Positions 7,784 through 15,943 of a DNA stretch of 64,000 nucleotides are shown piece by piece (within the stretch, counting starts at the first letter, position 1; every line of letters begins with the position of its first letter). Location: positions 186,001 through 250,000 of the forward strand of contig NZ_BAABCA010000003.1 of NCBI RefSeq assembly GCF_039538365.1. The letters are read 5' to 3'. Below the pieces are notes generated by a model. It was not told where the DNA came from. It did no database searches and was given only the letters and a program-made list of their open reading frames with translations. A program made the translations under genes and the position numbers. Source of the DNA: Postechiella marina (lineage in GTDB: Bacteria > Bacteroidota > Bacteroidia > Flavobacteriales > Flavobacteriaceae).

Positions 7784-8194
7784 ATGGGATTAAAAGAAAA
7801 CAGATTTACAAAGACATTTCAAGACGAACAATTTCCAGAATTAAAAGCACAAATAATTGAAGCTGCTAGCTTTAATGTTGCTTTAAATATTGAGTGGAGT
7901 ACCTTATTCGAAGATCGTTTTTTACACCTTTACAACGACTCTTACCCTAAAATATATTTTATACCGCTTATAGAAGCTTTTAAAGCTATTACCGCAGACA
8001 ATATGGGTAAAGAAGCTTTAACCCAAAGCTTAAAAGAAATACGCATAACAAACACAAAAGACCACCATAATCCAACACATGCATACACTTTTGCTAATGG
8101 GGTTTTAACGGTAGATCATAGCCCTATAATGAACGCAGACCAAGTAGAAAACAGAACTAAAACTTTAGTTAATCTGCTAGAAAACAACTTGTAA
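7784..8194 (+). CDS. Unrecognised 136-residue protein; single copy of the cassette's shared domain
   Basis: I do not recognise this family. The protein is soluble, with no signal or membrane segment. It aligns along its full length with residues 1-137 of the protein at 9920-11077: both start MGLKE-R, share W-TL-EDRF-HLYND-PKIYF-PL-EAFKAI, then a D-MG turn, and end GVL-DHSP-NAD-VE-R-L-NLLE-L. The C-terminal third also matches the end of the 217-residue protein at 9221-9874. It is therefore a stand-alone copy of a domain present three times in this cassette. The ATG at 7784 is supported by the shared MGLKE start. Duplication followed by divergence is the obvious origin. A binding or adaptor role is plausible because no catalytic-looking motif is conserved, but the function is unknown. 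Confidence 0.7.
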   Translation: MGLKENRFTKTFQDEQFPELKAQIIEAASFNVALNIEWSTLFEDRFLHLYNDSYPKIYFIPLIEAFKAITADNMGKEALTQSLKEIRITNTKDHHNPTHAYTFANGVLTVDHSPIMNADQVENRTKTLVNLLENNL

Positions 8195-8236
8195 AGCAAA
8201 AATATAAACGTAATATAATTAGTAATTGTTATTAAC

Positions 8237-9208
8237 ATGTATAGACCTGTATTTTACATCATTTTAGTTAGTTTTCTTTTATTGTTTGTTGGTTGCGGAA
8301 TTTCCAATTCTAAAGCAAAAAAAGACTTTACAGCGTATTTAAAATCGCATCATAAAGATAAATACGACATTATAACTTTTAAAAGAAATTTTAACGCAGC
8401 AAGCATGAATCCTAATTTATTTTGGGTAGAATTAATGCTTAAAGAAAACCCAGACATTGTAATTAACTTTCAATGGAATGCTAAAAACAAAGCATTATAC
8501 ATAACATCGGCTTATAGACAAGATTTAAGTATAGAATCGTTAACACATTATCAAGAACAGGAGATTGTACTAAAAAAACAATTACATGATGCCTTGAAAG
8601 AACATGTTTTAGATTTAGATATTAATGTGTTTAATCACTCCATAAGTATAAGTTTAGACAAGGAGCCAACAATAAAAGAGTTTGAATTCTTTTCTAGAAA
8701 AATATCTTACATAATTGAAGATTACCCAAAAACCTGGACACGAGAAGCCCATGTAGATTTTAAAATAAAAACTGAGAAAAAAGGCTTTTACGAGCTTATA
8801 GTTAAGCCTAACACGTTTAACGACAGCAACCAATCTTATCGTTATTACCCAAATTCTATTATAACAAACAACTACGGATCTAAAAAAGCAGAACATATAG
8901 ATCGCATTGTACAACAAGAATTTGCACAACCAAACAAACCTGTTTTTTTAAGAAATATTTGGGTAAATCAAACACATTTAAACTCGTTTTACATTGCTGT
9001 AGAAAAGCACGAACCATTAAAAATAAAGGAGAACAAAAATAATTTAACAGAGGCTGTGGGCATGTATTTGGTAAAAATGACCTACCCAAATCTAGAGAAA
9101 AAAAAACTAACCTACTTCGATTACAAAACAACACCTAGAGAAGGCATCCATTTATTTCTTATAGATCAATTACCAGAAGATTATCAATTTCTAATAGAGC
9201 ACTCCTAA
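8237..9208 (+). CDS. Unrecognised lipoprotein of the five-gene cassette
   Basis: The 323-residue protein has a clear lipoprotein signal (hydrophobic 6-18, lipobox ending at Cys20 in FVGCG). The mature part is charged, Lys/Glu/Asn-rich, and alternates predicted helices and strands, with three aromatic-rich blocks (NPNLFWVELMLKENPDIVIN, FYELIVKPNTF and FLRNIWVNQTHLNSFYIAVE). I recognise no domain. It sits 42 bases after the previous stop and 12 bases before the next ATG, so it is probably co-transcribed with the cassette. It is the only exported member, so it may link the cytosolic proteins to an envelope signal; this is inference from location only. Confidence 0.6.
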   Translation: MYRPVFYIILVSFLLLFVGCGISNSKAKKDFTAYLKSHHKDKYDIITFKRNFNAASMNPNLFWVELMLKENPDIVINFQWNAKNKALYITSAYRQDLSIESLTHYQEQEIVLKKQLHDALKEHVLDLDINVFNHSISISLDKEPTIKEFEFFSRKISYIIEDYPKTWTREAHVDFKIKTEKKGFYELIVKPNTFNDSNQSYRYYPNSIITNNYGSKKAEHIDRIVQQEFAQPNKPVFLRNIWVNQTHLNSFYIAVEKHEPLKIKENKNNLTEAVGMYLVKMTYPNLEKKKLTYFDYKTTPREGIHLFLIDQLPEDYQFLIEHS

Positions 9209-9220
9209 CATCTTTTAATC

Positions 9221-9874
9221 ATGACAAAAACAGCTTATTACAAAGCTTTTATAGCCCAAACACCAGAAGATATTTTACAATCTATTTTAAAAAAAGACGA
9301 CGACATATTAATAGGCATATCGTTAAACAATGGTACGTATCTAGAAGGTGTTATTCTAGATATATCTATAGAAAACACACACCAAAAAACAGTTTGCATG
9401 CTTTCTCAAAACGAACATGTATCGTTTTTTAACCTACACAATATAACAATTGTAAGTATAAAGCAACCTCAAAAAATGGTTGTAGAATTATCTAAAGGAG
9501 CCATTAGCAGACCAATAACAGCCAACCAAGAACTTAGCATTTTACAACTTAAACGCTGGTTAAGCAATAAAAAAGGACTTTATGGAGACCAAATAAAAAC
9601 GCTTAAAGTAAACCATGTATCTCTTAACACATTAAATAACAGACTTAATATTCAAGATACATTTACTGCCTTAAAAACTGCCCTAGATCAAGTTACAAAA
9701 GATGATTTAGGTCAAGAAGCATGGCAAGAAATAGAAACCATTACACTACAACAATCAGACACTATAAGTATTAAAATTGAAGCAAAAACATTAATAATTT
9801 CTATAGCTATAAATAAGGCTTTACCTAAAACATTAGCTAACATTTTAGAAGATAGATTACTTCAAATATTATAA
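9221..9874 (+). CDS. Unrecognised 217-residue protein: LSm-like N-terminus plus the cassette's shared domain
   Basis: This is a soluble protein of two parts. Residues about 25-88 run as short strands with LIGISLNNGTYLEGVILDIS and VSFFNLHNITIVSI. That resembles an LSm/SH3-like small barrel, in which a G-x-x-x-x-G-x-[IV] turn is typical, but this is pattern recognition only. The C-terminal part (about 140-217) aligns with the shared domain of its neighbours: A-L-V-T-DDLGQEA, then an I-T-L strand and a final LEDRL helix, matching AFKAITADNMGKEA and LLENNL at 7784-8194. It begins 12 bases after the lipoprotein gene. Function unknown; it could be a nucleic-acid or protein-binding adaptor. Confidence 0.6.
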   Translation: MTKTAYYKAFIAQTPEDILQSILKKDDDILIGISLNNGTYLEGVILDISIENTHQKTVCMLSQNEHVSFFNLHNITIVSIKQPQKMVVELSKGAISRPITANQELSILQLKRWLSNKKGLYGDQIKTLKVNHVSLNTLNNRLNIQDTFTALKTALDQVTKDDLGQEAWQEIETITLQQSDTISIKIEAKTLIISIAINKALPKTLANILEDRLLQIL

Positions 9875-9919
9875 AACAAAAATCATTTTAAATCATTAAT
9901 AAAAATATAAAACAACATT

Positions 9920-11077
9920 ATGGGACTTAAAGAAAAAAGAATAATTCAAGCATTTCAAAACGATTTATTTCCAGCATTACAATCAGATATAAACACAGCT
10001 GCTGGCTACAATGTACCATTAAGCATTTCTTGGAACACATTAATGGAAGATCGCTTCTCGCATTTATATAACGACACATTTCCAAAAATTTATTTTTTAC
10101 CATTAGTAGAAGCTTTTAAAGCTATTTGTATAGACGATATGGGAGTTAAACTTTTACAAGCAGGATTAAAAAATGTAATTATTGTAAACGAAAACAACGA
10201 GCATAATTTAGAACGCGCCATTACCTTTGAAGCAGGCGTTTTAAAAATAGATCATAGCCCAGTTATAAATGCAGATAAAGTAGAGGAAAGAGCAGAACGC
10301 ATTACTAATTTATTAGAAGATAAACTTGAAGAATTTGCTGAAGGTAATACAGAGCAAACTACTTCTACAACCAAAAATACTAAAGAAACCACCGACAAAA
10401 CCGAAAAAGTAAGTATTCAGGAATTATATAATCAATCGTTTCTTACCTCTCTAGAAAAGCAAGAAATTTTTAGCGAAATGATTGATGGCTTAAACTGGAG
10501 TTGCGATATTCTTGAAGGAAAAGTAACTTACGGAGACGATAAAGTTTTCGATATTCAAATTATTGGCACTTATTCTGAAAACGAAAAAAGTTGGTTATGG
10601 GCGTGGGGAAATACACAAAGTGGTATACCTGAGAAATTTTTACAATCATCTTTAGCCATGAAATCTATAGGCGAAGCTTATCAAATTGACGATTTATTAA
10701 CCCCTAAAATAGGCTTCGACTCAGATCCTGGCGCATATTTTTCTACCATAGCATCTGCCATGCTAAAAGAAAGCAGTTTTGTACCGTTAACTTTTAAAGG
10801 TATAAAAGTATACGCCACAATTACATCTAAAGAAGCAGACGACAAAGCTAGAACTGCACCAGCTCTAATTTGTTCTCACGTCTCTAATATTGCTGCGCAC
10901 TATGAGTTTCCGCATAAATACAGTTTATATTTTTATTTAAAAGCTAAAGGTTACGAGGTAGAATTACCAGGAAACAATATTGTAGCAAAAAAAGGAGACG
11001 ACCAAATTTTAGGAATTTTTGATTTAAAAGGAAAATTAATGAAAATTTCTAATTCTAAAATACCAGTTAACGCTTAA
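9920..11077 (+). CDS. Unrecognised 385-residue protein: shared cassette domain plus DUF6882-like domain
   Basis: There are three sections. Residues 1-137 repeat the domain seen in the gene at 7784-8194 (MGLKEKR start; DRFSHLYNDTFPKIYFLPLV; GVLKIDHSPVINADKVEERA). Residues about 138-165 form a Thr/Lys/Glu-rich linker, probably flexible. Residues about 170-375 resemble DUF6882, with the characteristic tryptophan cluster SWLWAWGN, then SLAMKSIGEAYQIDDLL and an alternating alpha/beta region. There are no signal or membrane segments. The stop is four bases before the ATG of the metalloprotease, so the two are almost certainly translated from one mRNA. No known catalytic residues are visible. DUF6882 proteins are of unknown function. 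Confidence 0.65.
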   Translation: MGLKEKRIIQAFQNDLFPALQSDINTAAGYNVPLSISWNTLMEDRFSHLYNDTFPKIYFLPLVEAFKAICIDDMGVKLLQAGLKNVIIVNENNEHNLERAITFEAGVLKIDHSPVINADKVEERAERITNLLEDKLEEFAEGNTEQTTSTTKNTKETTDKTEKVSIQELYNQSFLTSLEKQEIFSEMIDGLNWSCDILEGKVTYGDDKVFDIQIIGTYSENEKSWLWAWGNTQSGIPEKFLQSSLAMKSIGEAYQIDDLLTPKIGFDSDPGAYFSTIASAMLKESSFVPLTFKGIKVYATITSKEADDKARTAPALICSHVSNIAAHYEFPHKYSLYFYLKAKGYEVELPGNNIVAKKGDDQILGIFDLKGKLMKISNSKIPVNA

Positions 11078-11081
11078 AATT

Positions 11082-12572
11082 ATGACATATACATCGCAAA
11101 CCCTTTCAGAATTAGAAAAAGAGCATCAAAACGCTTTAAACACAGCTCAAGAAAAAATGCTAACAGATTTAAATGATGCTCAAGCCTCTGGAAATCTAGA
11201 AAAAATACAAGAAGCTAGCATTACTTTTCAAAATGTAACAACAGAATTGGCTGCAGAATACACCAAGCGTATTGAAGATATTAATGCTTTAAACCATAAA
11301 GCAATAGCAGATAAAGAACCACAAATTTATACTAATAACAGGTCGAATATAGACTTAAATTTATTAGTGTATGATGGAGATAGAGATTATGTTATAGCGT
11401 TTCAACAAGACGAATTAATTCAAAAAACATTAGTAAAAGTAAATAAAAACAGTGGTAAATTTAAATCTAGAAAACATTTATTAAAATCTAGTTTAAGGCT
11501 AACAAAAGCTCTAGCACCAATGCTTCACGAAATAGGTGACCATTGTAAAAAAGCATTAAAACTTAAAGCCGATATCGAGTTTTTTGTTTACCAAGGCGAT
11601 ACTTTTAACGCTTCGTGTTATCCGCCAGACGACAATAAACTATACATTATTTTATCTTCTGGAATTTTAGAACGTTTTACTAAAGACGAATTAACCTTTG
11701 TAGTTGGACACGAAATAGGCCATGTACTTTTTGAACATTTTGATTATCCTGTGCGCCAAATTTTAAGCGAAGGTGAAAATGATTTAGCGCCTATTCACGC
11801 CATGAAACTTTATGCTTGGAATAGAAATGCAGAAATAAGTGCCGATAGAGCAGGACTTTTATGTTGTCAAAATTTTGAAGCTGTAGGACGCACATTCTTT
11901 AAATTATCATCTGGAGTTACCACCGATTCTTTAGATTTTCAATTAAATGCTTATATAGAACAGTTTACAGATTTAGAAGAGGTTTTAAACGATTCTAACC
12001 ACGATCCTTCAGACTGGTACAGTAGTCATCCTTTTAGTCCTTTAAGAATTAAAGCCTTAGAGCTTTTTAATAAAAGTGAAACCTATTCTGCTTTTAACGA
12101 AACTATTACTGGCGAAATTACAGAAGAAGCCATGGAGGTAGAAATTAAGCGTATTATGTCTTTAATGGAACCAGAAAACTTAGAAGAAGATGGTGAGCAC
12201 TCTGAAAAAATACAACGTTTAATGTTTTTAGGAGGTTATTTAATCTCTAACGCTGATGGTGTTGTAGACGATTCAGAAATTCAAGCCCTAAGCAGTATTG
12301 TAGCCCCTAAAGTTTTTGCTAATTGTATGATGACAATTAAAGGGCTTACAGAGCAAGAAATGATTAGCGAAGTACAAGAACTTACAAAAGAACTGGACGT
12401 AGTATTATCTGTTATGCAAAAGCTAAATATACTTAGAGACTTATCTATTATATCTTATGCTGATGGAGAAATAGACGACAGCGAGGTTAATGTTTTATAC
12501 AATTTAGCAAGACATCTATACATTAATACAGATTTTATAGATCGTGTTATTAGTGATGCGCAGGGCGTTTAA
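11082..12572 (+). CDS. M48-like zinc metalloprotease with C-terminal TerB-like domain
   Basis: The 496-residue protein has no signal peptide or membrane helix, which is unusual, because many M48 proteases (HtpX, Ste24 types) are membrane-embedded. Residues 5-70 are a likely coiled coil. The protease core (about 130-340) contains the zinc motif VVGHEIGHVLFEHF, with HEIGH at 210-214 and the third ligand Glu251 in NRNAEISADRAG. Residues about 380-495 look like a TerB-type helical domain, with two D-G-x-[VI]-D-D-S-E loops (ADGVVDDSE and ADGEIDDSE) that resemble metal-binding turns. TerB domains occur in tellurite-resistance and stress or defence loci. The gene closes the five-gene cassette and is followed by a strong terminator at 12595-12628. 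Proteolysis of a cytosolic target seems likely; the target is unknown. Confidence 0.8.
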   Translation: MTYTSQTLSELEKEHQNALNTAQEKMLTDLNDAQASGNLEKIQEASITFQNVTTELAAEYTKRIEDINALNHKAIADKEPQIYTNNRSNIDLNLLVYDGDRDYVIAFQQDELIQKTLVKVNKNSGKFKSRKHLLKSSLRLTKALAPMLHEIGDHCKKALKLKADIEFFVYQGDTFNASCYPPDDNKLYIILSSGILERFTKDELTFVVGHEIGHVLFEHFDYPVRQILSEGENDLAPIHAMKLYAWNRNAEISADRAGLLCCQNFEAVGRTFFKLSSGVTTDSLDFQLNAYIEQFTDLEEVLNDSNHDPSDWYSSHPFSPLRIKALELFNKSETYSAFNETITGEITEEAMEVEIKRIMSLMEPENLEEDGEHSEKIQRLMFLGGYLISNADGVVDDSEIQALSSIVAPKVFANCMMTIKGLTEQEMISEVQELTKELDVVLSVMQKLNILRDLSIISYADGEIDDSEVNVLYNLARHLYINTDFIDRVISDAQGV

Positions 12573-12594
12573 AATATTTAAATGATATTTTAAT

Positions 12595-12628
12595 AACTCT
12601 AGGTTGTAATGCAATCTAGAGTTTTTTT
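12595..12628 (+). terminator. Intrinsic terminator of the five-gene cassette
   Basis: AACTCTAG at 12595-12602 pairs perfectly with CTAGAGTT at 12616-12623. The loop can add a TTG/CAA pairing, and a run of seven T follows (12622-12628). It lies 22 bases after the metalloprotease stop. Confidence 0.8.
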
Positions 12629-12660
12629 ATGCTCTTAAAAATTGGATTTAAATATATAAG

Positions 12661-13290
12661 TTAGTTATTCAATAACTCTAAAAATGCTTTTCTAGAAATT
12701 TCTTTAGCTCCTAAACTCTCTAAATGGCTAGTATATACTTGGCAATCTATAAGTTTATAATTTGTATTTTGAACAAAAGTTATAAAACCTGCTTTGCTCG
12801 CGTTGCTCTCTGTTGTAAACATGCTTTCTCCACAAAAAACATGGTTACCCAAATCTACACCATAAAGTCCAGCAACTAGCTTATCGCCTCGCCAAACCTC
12901 TATAGATTTGGCATAACCTAATTCATGAAGTTTAACATAAGCTTCAATCATACTATTAGTAATCCAAGTATCGTTTTGTCCGCTTCGTTTTATTTTAGAA
13001 CAAGAAGAAATAACTGCTCTAAAATCTTGATTAACTGTTACTGTATAATCGCAATTTCTAAGAAACTGCCTCATACTTTTAGACACCTTTAATTGCTCTG
13101 GAAACAAAACAAATCTAGGGTTTGGAGACCACCACACAATAGGCTCGCTAGCATCAAACCAAGGAAATATACCCGATTTATATGCCAACAATAAACGCTC
13201 TACAGACAAGTCGCCACCAATAGCCAAAACACCTTCTGCTGTAGCTTCTTCAACATCAGGAAACCATATGTCTTCTGTTAAATATTGCAT
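12661..13290 (-). CDS. aat: Leucyl/phenylalanyl-tRNA--protein transferase (Aat)
   Basis: This enzyme transfers Leu or Phe from tRNA to the N-terminus of proteins that begin with Arg or Lys, marking them for ClpS/ClpAP degradation in the bacterial N-end rule. The 209-residue protein has the family blocks: FPDVEEATAEGVLAIGGDLS near the start, then AYKSGIFPWF and WWSPNPRFVL, and later GLYGVDLGNHVFCGESMF and the C-terminal DCQVYTSHLESLGA. The ATG is placed just before the conserved YL-WFP start. It is a monocistronic minus-strand gene; its 3' end faces the cassette terminator. Confidence 0.95.
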   Translation of the reverse strand: MQYLTEDIWFPDVEEATAEGVLAIGGDLSVERLLLAYKSGIFPWFDASEPIVWWSPNPRFVLFPEQLKVSKSMRQFLRNCDYTVTVNQDFRAVISSCSKIKRSGQNDTWITNSMIEAYVKLHELGYAKSIEVWRGDKLVAGLYGVDLGNHVFCGESMFTTESNASKAGFITFVQNTNYKLIDCQVYTSHLESLGAKEISRKAFLELLNN

Positions 13291-13301
13291 TTTTTTATTA
13301 T

Positions 13302-13344
13302 AAAAATAATCAACCTCAACGTTAAAGAAACATTGAGGTTGATT
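13302..13344 (-). terminator. Intrinsic terminator of the flavin reductase-DUF3127 operon
   Basis: AATCAACCTCAA (13308-13319) and TTGAGGTTGATT (13333-13344) form a perfect 12-bp stem. On the minus strand it is followed by ATTTTTA. It lies 40 bases beyond the DUF3127 stop and just upstream of aat. Confidence 0.75.
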
Positions 13345-13384
13345 TTATAAACTTTACATTCGCTAGAATGTTAAACCGGTTTAA

Positions 13385-13759
13385 TTAAAATGGTAAATCA
13401 TCGTGATCTTCCTCTTTTAAGTTTCCTGCAGGCTCGAAAGCGTCTGCTGGAGGCACTGGAGGCATTCCTGCTGGAGCTTCTGCTTGTAAAGCTTCTATTC
13501 TCCACCCTTGAATTGAGTTAAAATATTTAGTTTCTCCTTGCGGGTTAACCCATTCTCTACCACGTAAATTAATGCTTATTTTTACTTGTTGTCCTTCTTT
13601 ATAACTGTTTAATAAATCACATTTATCTTGTACAAACTCCACCATAATATGCTGTGGGTATTGTTCTTCTGTAGTTACTACCACTTCTCTTTTTCTAAAC
13701 CCATTACTTCCAAAAGTTTGAGTTTCTCCTACCATTTTAATTCTTCCTTGAACTTCCAT
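13385..13759 (-). CDS. DUF3127 family protein with SSB-like acidic tail
   Basis: The 124-residue cytoplasmic protein has a beta-rich core (MEVQGRIKMVGETQTFG, REVVVTTEEQYPQHIMVEF, GQQVKISINLRGREWVNP, YFNSIQGWRIEAL), matching DUF3127, a Bacteroidota family expected to adopt an OB-like fold. A flexible Ala/Pro segment follows (PAGMPPVPPADAF). The protein then ends in an acidic peptide, EEDHDDLPF. This tail closely resembles the C-terminal tip of single-stranded DNA-binding protein (DDDIPF), which docks SSB partner enzymes. A role in single-stranded nucleic acid binding is inferred from this. It is 35 bases downstream of the flavin reductase in the same operon, an order common in flavobacteria. 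Confidence 0.8.
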   Translation of the reverse strand: MEVQGRIKMVGETQTFGSNGFRKREVVVTTEEQYPQHIMVEFVQDKCDLLNSYKEGQQVKISINLRGREWVNPQGETKYFNSIQGWRIEALQAEAPAGMPPVPPADAFEPAGNLKEEDHDDLPF

Positions 13760-13794
13760 TTAATATAATTTAAATCTATTTATAACTATTCTTT

Positions 13795-14664
13795 TTAACT
13801 TAATAATATTTTCCAAGCACTATCTACATCTCCAAGATTTAAATAATTTTGTGCCAACTTATGCTTTTCTACAAGTGTTATATTTTTATCGCTTGTATAC
13901 TTTTTATCTAAAGTATTTATAAATGCTACAACGCTTTCTTTATCTGGTAAAGCCTCAACATTACCCAACATTCCTAAATTATTACCTGTTAAAACCTCAC
14001 TGTTTTTAACATGACCTGGCAACCCATCTACACCAATTCCTTTAGTTAATATTGGCTTTGGTATTTCAAAAAAACCTTTACTAGCTCTACTATAATAACT
14101 CCCACCTGCCCTGGCTACTAAATCTAATTTCTTTTGGTTTATGCTTTCATCTTCATTTAAAATAGCATTGTTTATATGCAATTTTACAACTTCGCAAATC
14201 ACCAAATTACCTGCGCCACCTTCTGTACCTAGCTTTACAATATCGTTTACCTTACACTCCATTTGTATTGGCGATTCGGCTACTCTAAAAGGCTTTACTA
14301 TATCAGATTTTAACATGGTTAAACCTGCTTTATCAAACTCGTTTACACCTGTATCATATTCCGTACTCGACAATGACATTTGATGCACCAAATCGTAATT
14401 AACCACATTTATTACCACTTCTCCTGTTTCTTCTACATTTTGAAGCGTATGTTTTATTGTATTATTACGAACACGTCTAGCTGGCGAAAAAATTAAAATT
14501 GGCGGGTTTGCGCTAAACACATTAAAAAAACTAAATGGCGACAAATTTGGACATCCATTTTTATCAATCGTACTTGCAAAAGCTATTGGCCTTGGCGCCA
14601 CAGCACTTAGCAAATAACTATGTAATTTACTGACTGTTACGTTTTTTGGATCTATAGAAAGCAT
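13795..14664 (-). CDS. Flavin reductase-like FMN-binding protein
   Basis: The 289-residue protein has a flavin-reductase-like split-barrel domain (about residues 10-190): LLSAVAPRPIAFASTID, then NLSPFSFFNVFSANPPILIF and TGEVVINVVNYDL. Such proteins bind FMN and reduce flavin with NAD(P)H or act in flavin-dependent oxygenase systems. The C-terminal 80 residues form a helical extension that ends in a tetratricopeptide-like segment (KHKLAQNYLNLGDVDSAWKI). This is the first gene of an operon with the DUF3127 gene, and its start is supported by a -7 element 20 bases upstream. Physiological substrate unknown. Confidence 0.85.
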   Translation of the reverse strand: MLSIDPKNVTVSKLHSYLLSAVAPRPIAFASTIDKNGCPNLSPFSFFNVFSANPPILIFSPARRVRNNTIKHTLQNVEETGEVVINVVNYDLVHQMSLSSTEYDTGVNEFDKAGLTMLKSDIVKPFRVAESPIQMECKVNDIVKLGTEGGAGNLVICEVVKLHINNAILNEDESINQKKLDLVARAGGSYYSRASKGFFEIPKPILTKGIGVDGLPGHVKNSEVLTGNNLGMLGNVEALPDKESVVAFINTLDKKYTSDKNITLVEKHKLAQNYLNLGDVDSAWKILLS

Positions 14665-14683
14665 GTCATTTATTTAGGAGCCA

Positions 14684-14691
14684 CAAAGGTA
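14684..14691 (-). promoter_or_regulatory. Probable -7 promoter element of the flavin reductase operon
   Basis: On the minus strand, TACCTTTG matches TAnnTTTG exactly, 20 bases upstream of the ATG at 14664. No matching -33 TTG was found at normal spacing. Confidence 0.45.
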
Positions 14692-14786
14692 ACTAAACTA
14701 TAACGCATCTAAAAACTGATTTACTAACAACTTGAACAATAATATTAACAGAATTGCATTATATTACATATTAAATAGATTTTAAA

Positions 14787-15941
14787 GTGATTTTTACAAA
14801 GCATAGTAACACCTTTCGTTGGGTAATGATTTCAATTTCTTTTGTAATTGTTTCCCTTATTCTATGGAACACCTACACCTTTTTTCAAAACTTTAAAGAT
14901 GAAGAACGCACCAAAATGAAAATTTGGTCTTTTTCTCAACAAGAATTAACAAAAAGTAGCGATTTAGATGCCAACATAGGAGAATTGCCAATGCAAATAA
15001 TACAGAGTAACAAGACCACTCCTATGATTCTTGTTAACAAAGATGGAAGTTACAGCTATAATAATATTAATGAAAAAAAAGCTGCAGACTCGGCCTACAT
15101 ACAAAAGCTTATTTTAAAGTTTGAGGCAGAAAACAAACCACATAAAATTATATTTAATGGTGAAGTTTTACAGACTTTATACTATGGTAATTCGCCATTG
15201 TTAAACAAACTAAAGTACTACCCACTTGCGTTAATTTTAATTATTGTTTTATTTGTTGCTGTTATTTTTTTCTTTTATAGTAGCAATAAAAATGCTACTC
15301 AAAACAAATTGTGGTCTGGAATGGCTAAAGAAACAGCTCATCAAATTGGCACTCCTTTATCTTCTTTAATTGGCTGGACAGAAATTTTAAAAACTGAAAA
15401 TGTTAACCCAGATTATATTGTTGAGATTGAAAAAGATATTGATAGACTAAAAACTATTACCGAACGATTTAGTAAAATAGGTTCTGTTACGGTTTTAGAG
15501 CCTTTGGATATTATTTCTGAAACTCTTGAATCTTACGACTATTTAAAAGCACGATCGTCTAAACTAGTAGAATTTGAAATTATAACACCCGAAGGCGACA
15601 TTCTTGTTAATTTAAACAAACAATTATACAGTTGGACTATAGAAAATTTAGTTAAAAATGCTATTGATGCCATGAAAGGTAGAGGTAAATTAACCATAGA
15701 AATATCTCAACTTGAAGACAACATAAAAGTAAATATAACAGATACAGGAAAAGGTATTATTAAAAAGAACTTTAACAAAATATTCGAGCCTGGATACACA
15801 ACAAAAAAGCGCGGTTGGGGGCTTGGCTTATCGTTAACAAAACGAATTATAGAAGATTTTCATCACGGTAAAATAAAGGTTTTGCAGTCGGAAATTAACA
15901 ACGGTACAACCATACAAATTGCACTTAAAAGAGCTCTTTAA
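14787..15941 (+). CDS. Membrane sensor histidine kinase (HisKA/HATPase type)
   Basis: The 384-residue kinase has two membrane helices (about 13-34 and 144-164) that enclose a roughly 110-residue periplasmic sensor region. The cytoplasmic part has the H box MAKETAHQIGTPLSSLIGW with His185. The ATPase domain follows: N box ENLVKNAIDAM, G1 box DTGKGI, and G2 KRGWGLGLSLTKRI. The start is a GTG at 14787, chosen because no ATG lies upstream in frame and the first membrane helix needs the N-terminus. It is not paired with an adjacent response regulator, so it is an orphan or uses a distant partner. It is divergent from the flavin reductase operon. The next gene starts two bases after its stop. Confidence 0.9.
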   Translation: MIFTKHSNTFRWVMISISFVIVSLILWNTYTFFQNFKDEERTKMKIWSFSQQELTKSSDLDANIGELPMQIIQSNKTTPMILVNKDGSYSYNNINEKKAADSAYIQKLILKFEAENKPHKIIFNGEVLQTLYYGNSPLLNKLKYYPLALILIIVLFVAVIFFFYSSNKNATQNKLWSGMAKETAHQIGTPLSSLIGWTEILKTENVNPDYIVEIEKDIDRLKTITERFSKIGSVTVLEPLDIISETLESYDYLKARSSKLVEFEIITPEGDILVNLNKQLYSWTIENLVKNAIDAMKGRGKLTIEISQLEDNIKVNITDTGKGIIKKNFNKIFEPGYTTKKRGWGLGLSLTKRIIEDFHHGKIKVLQSEINNGTTIQIALKRAL

Positions 15942-15943
15942 TT

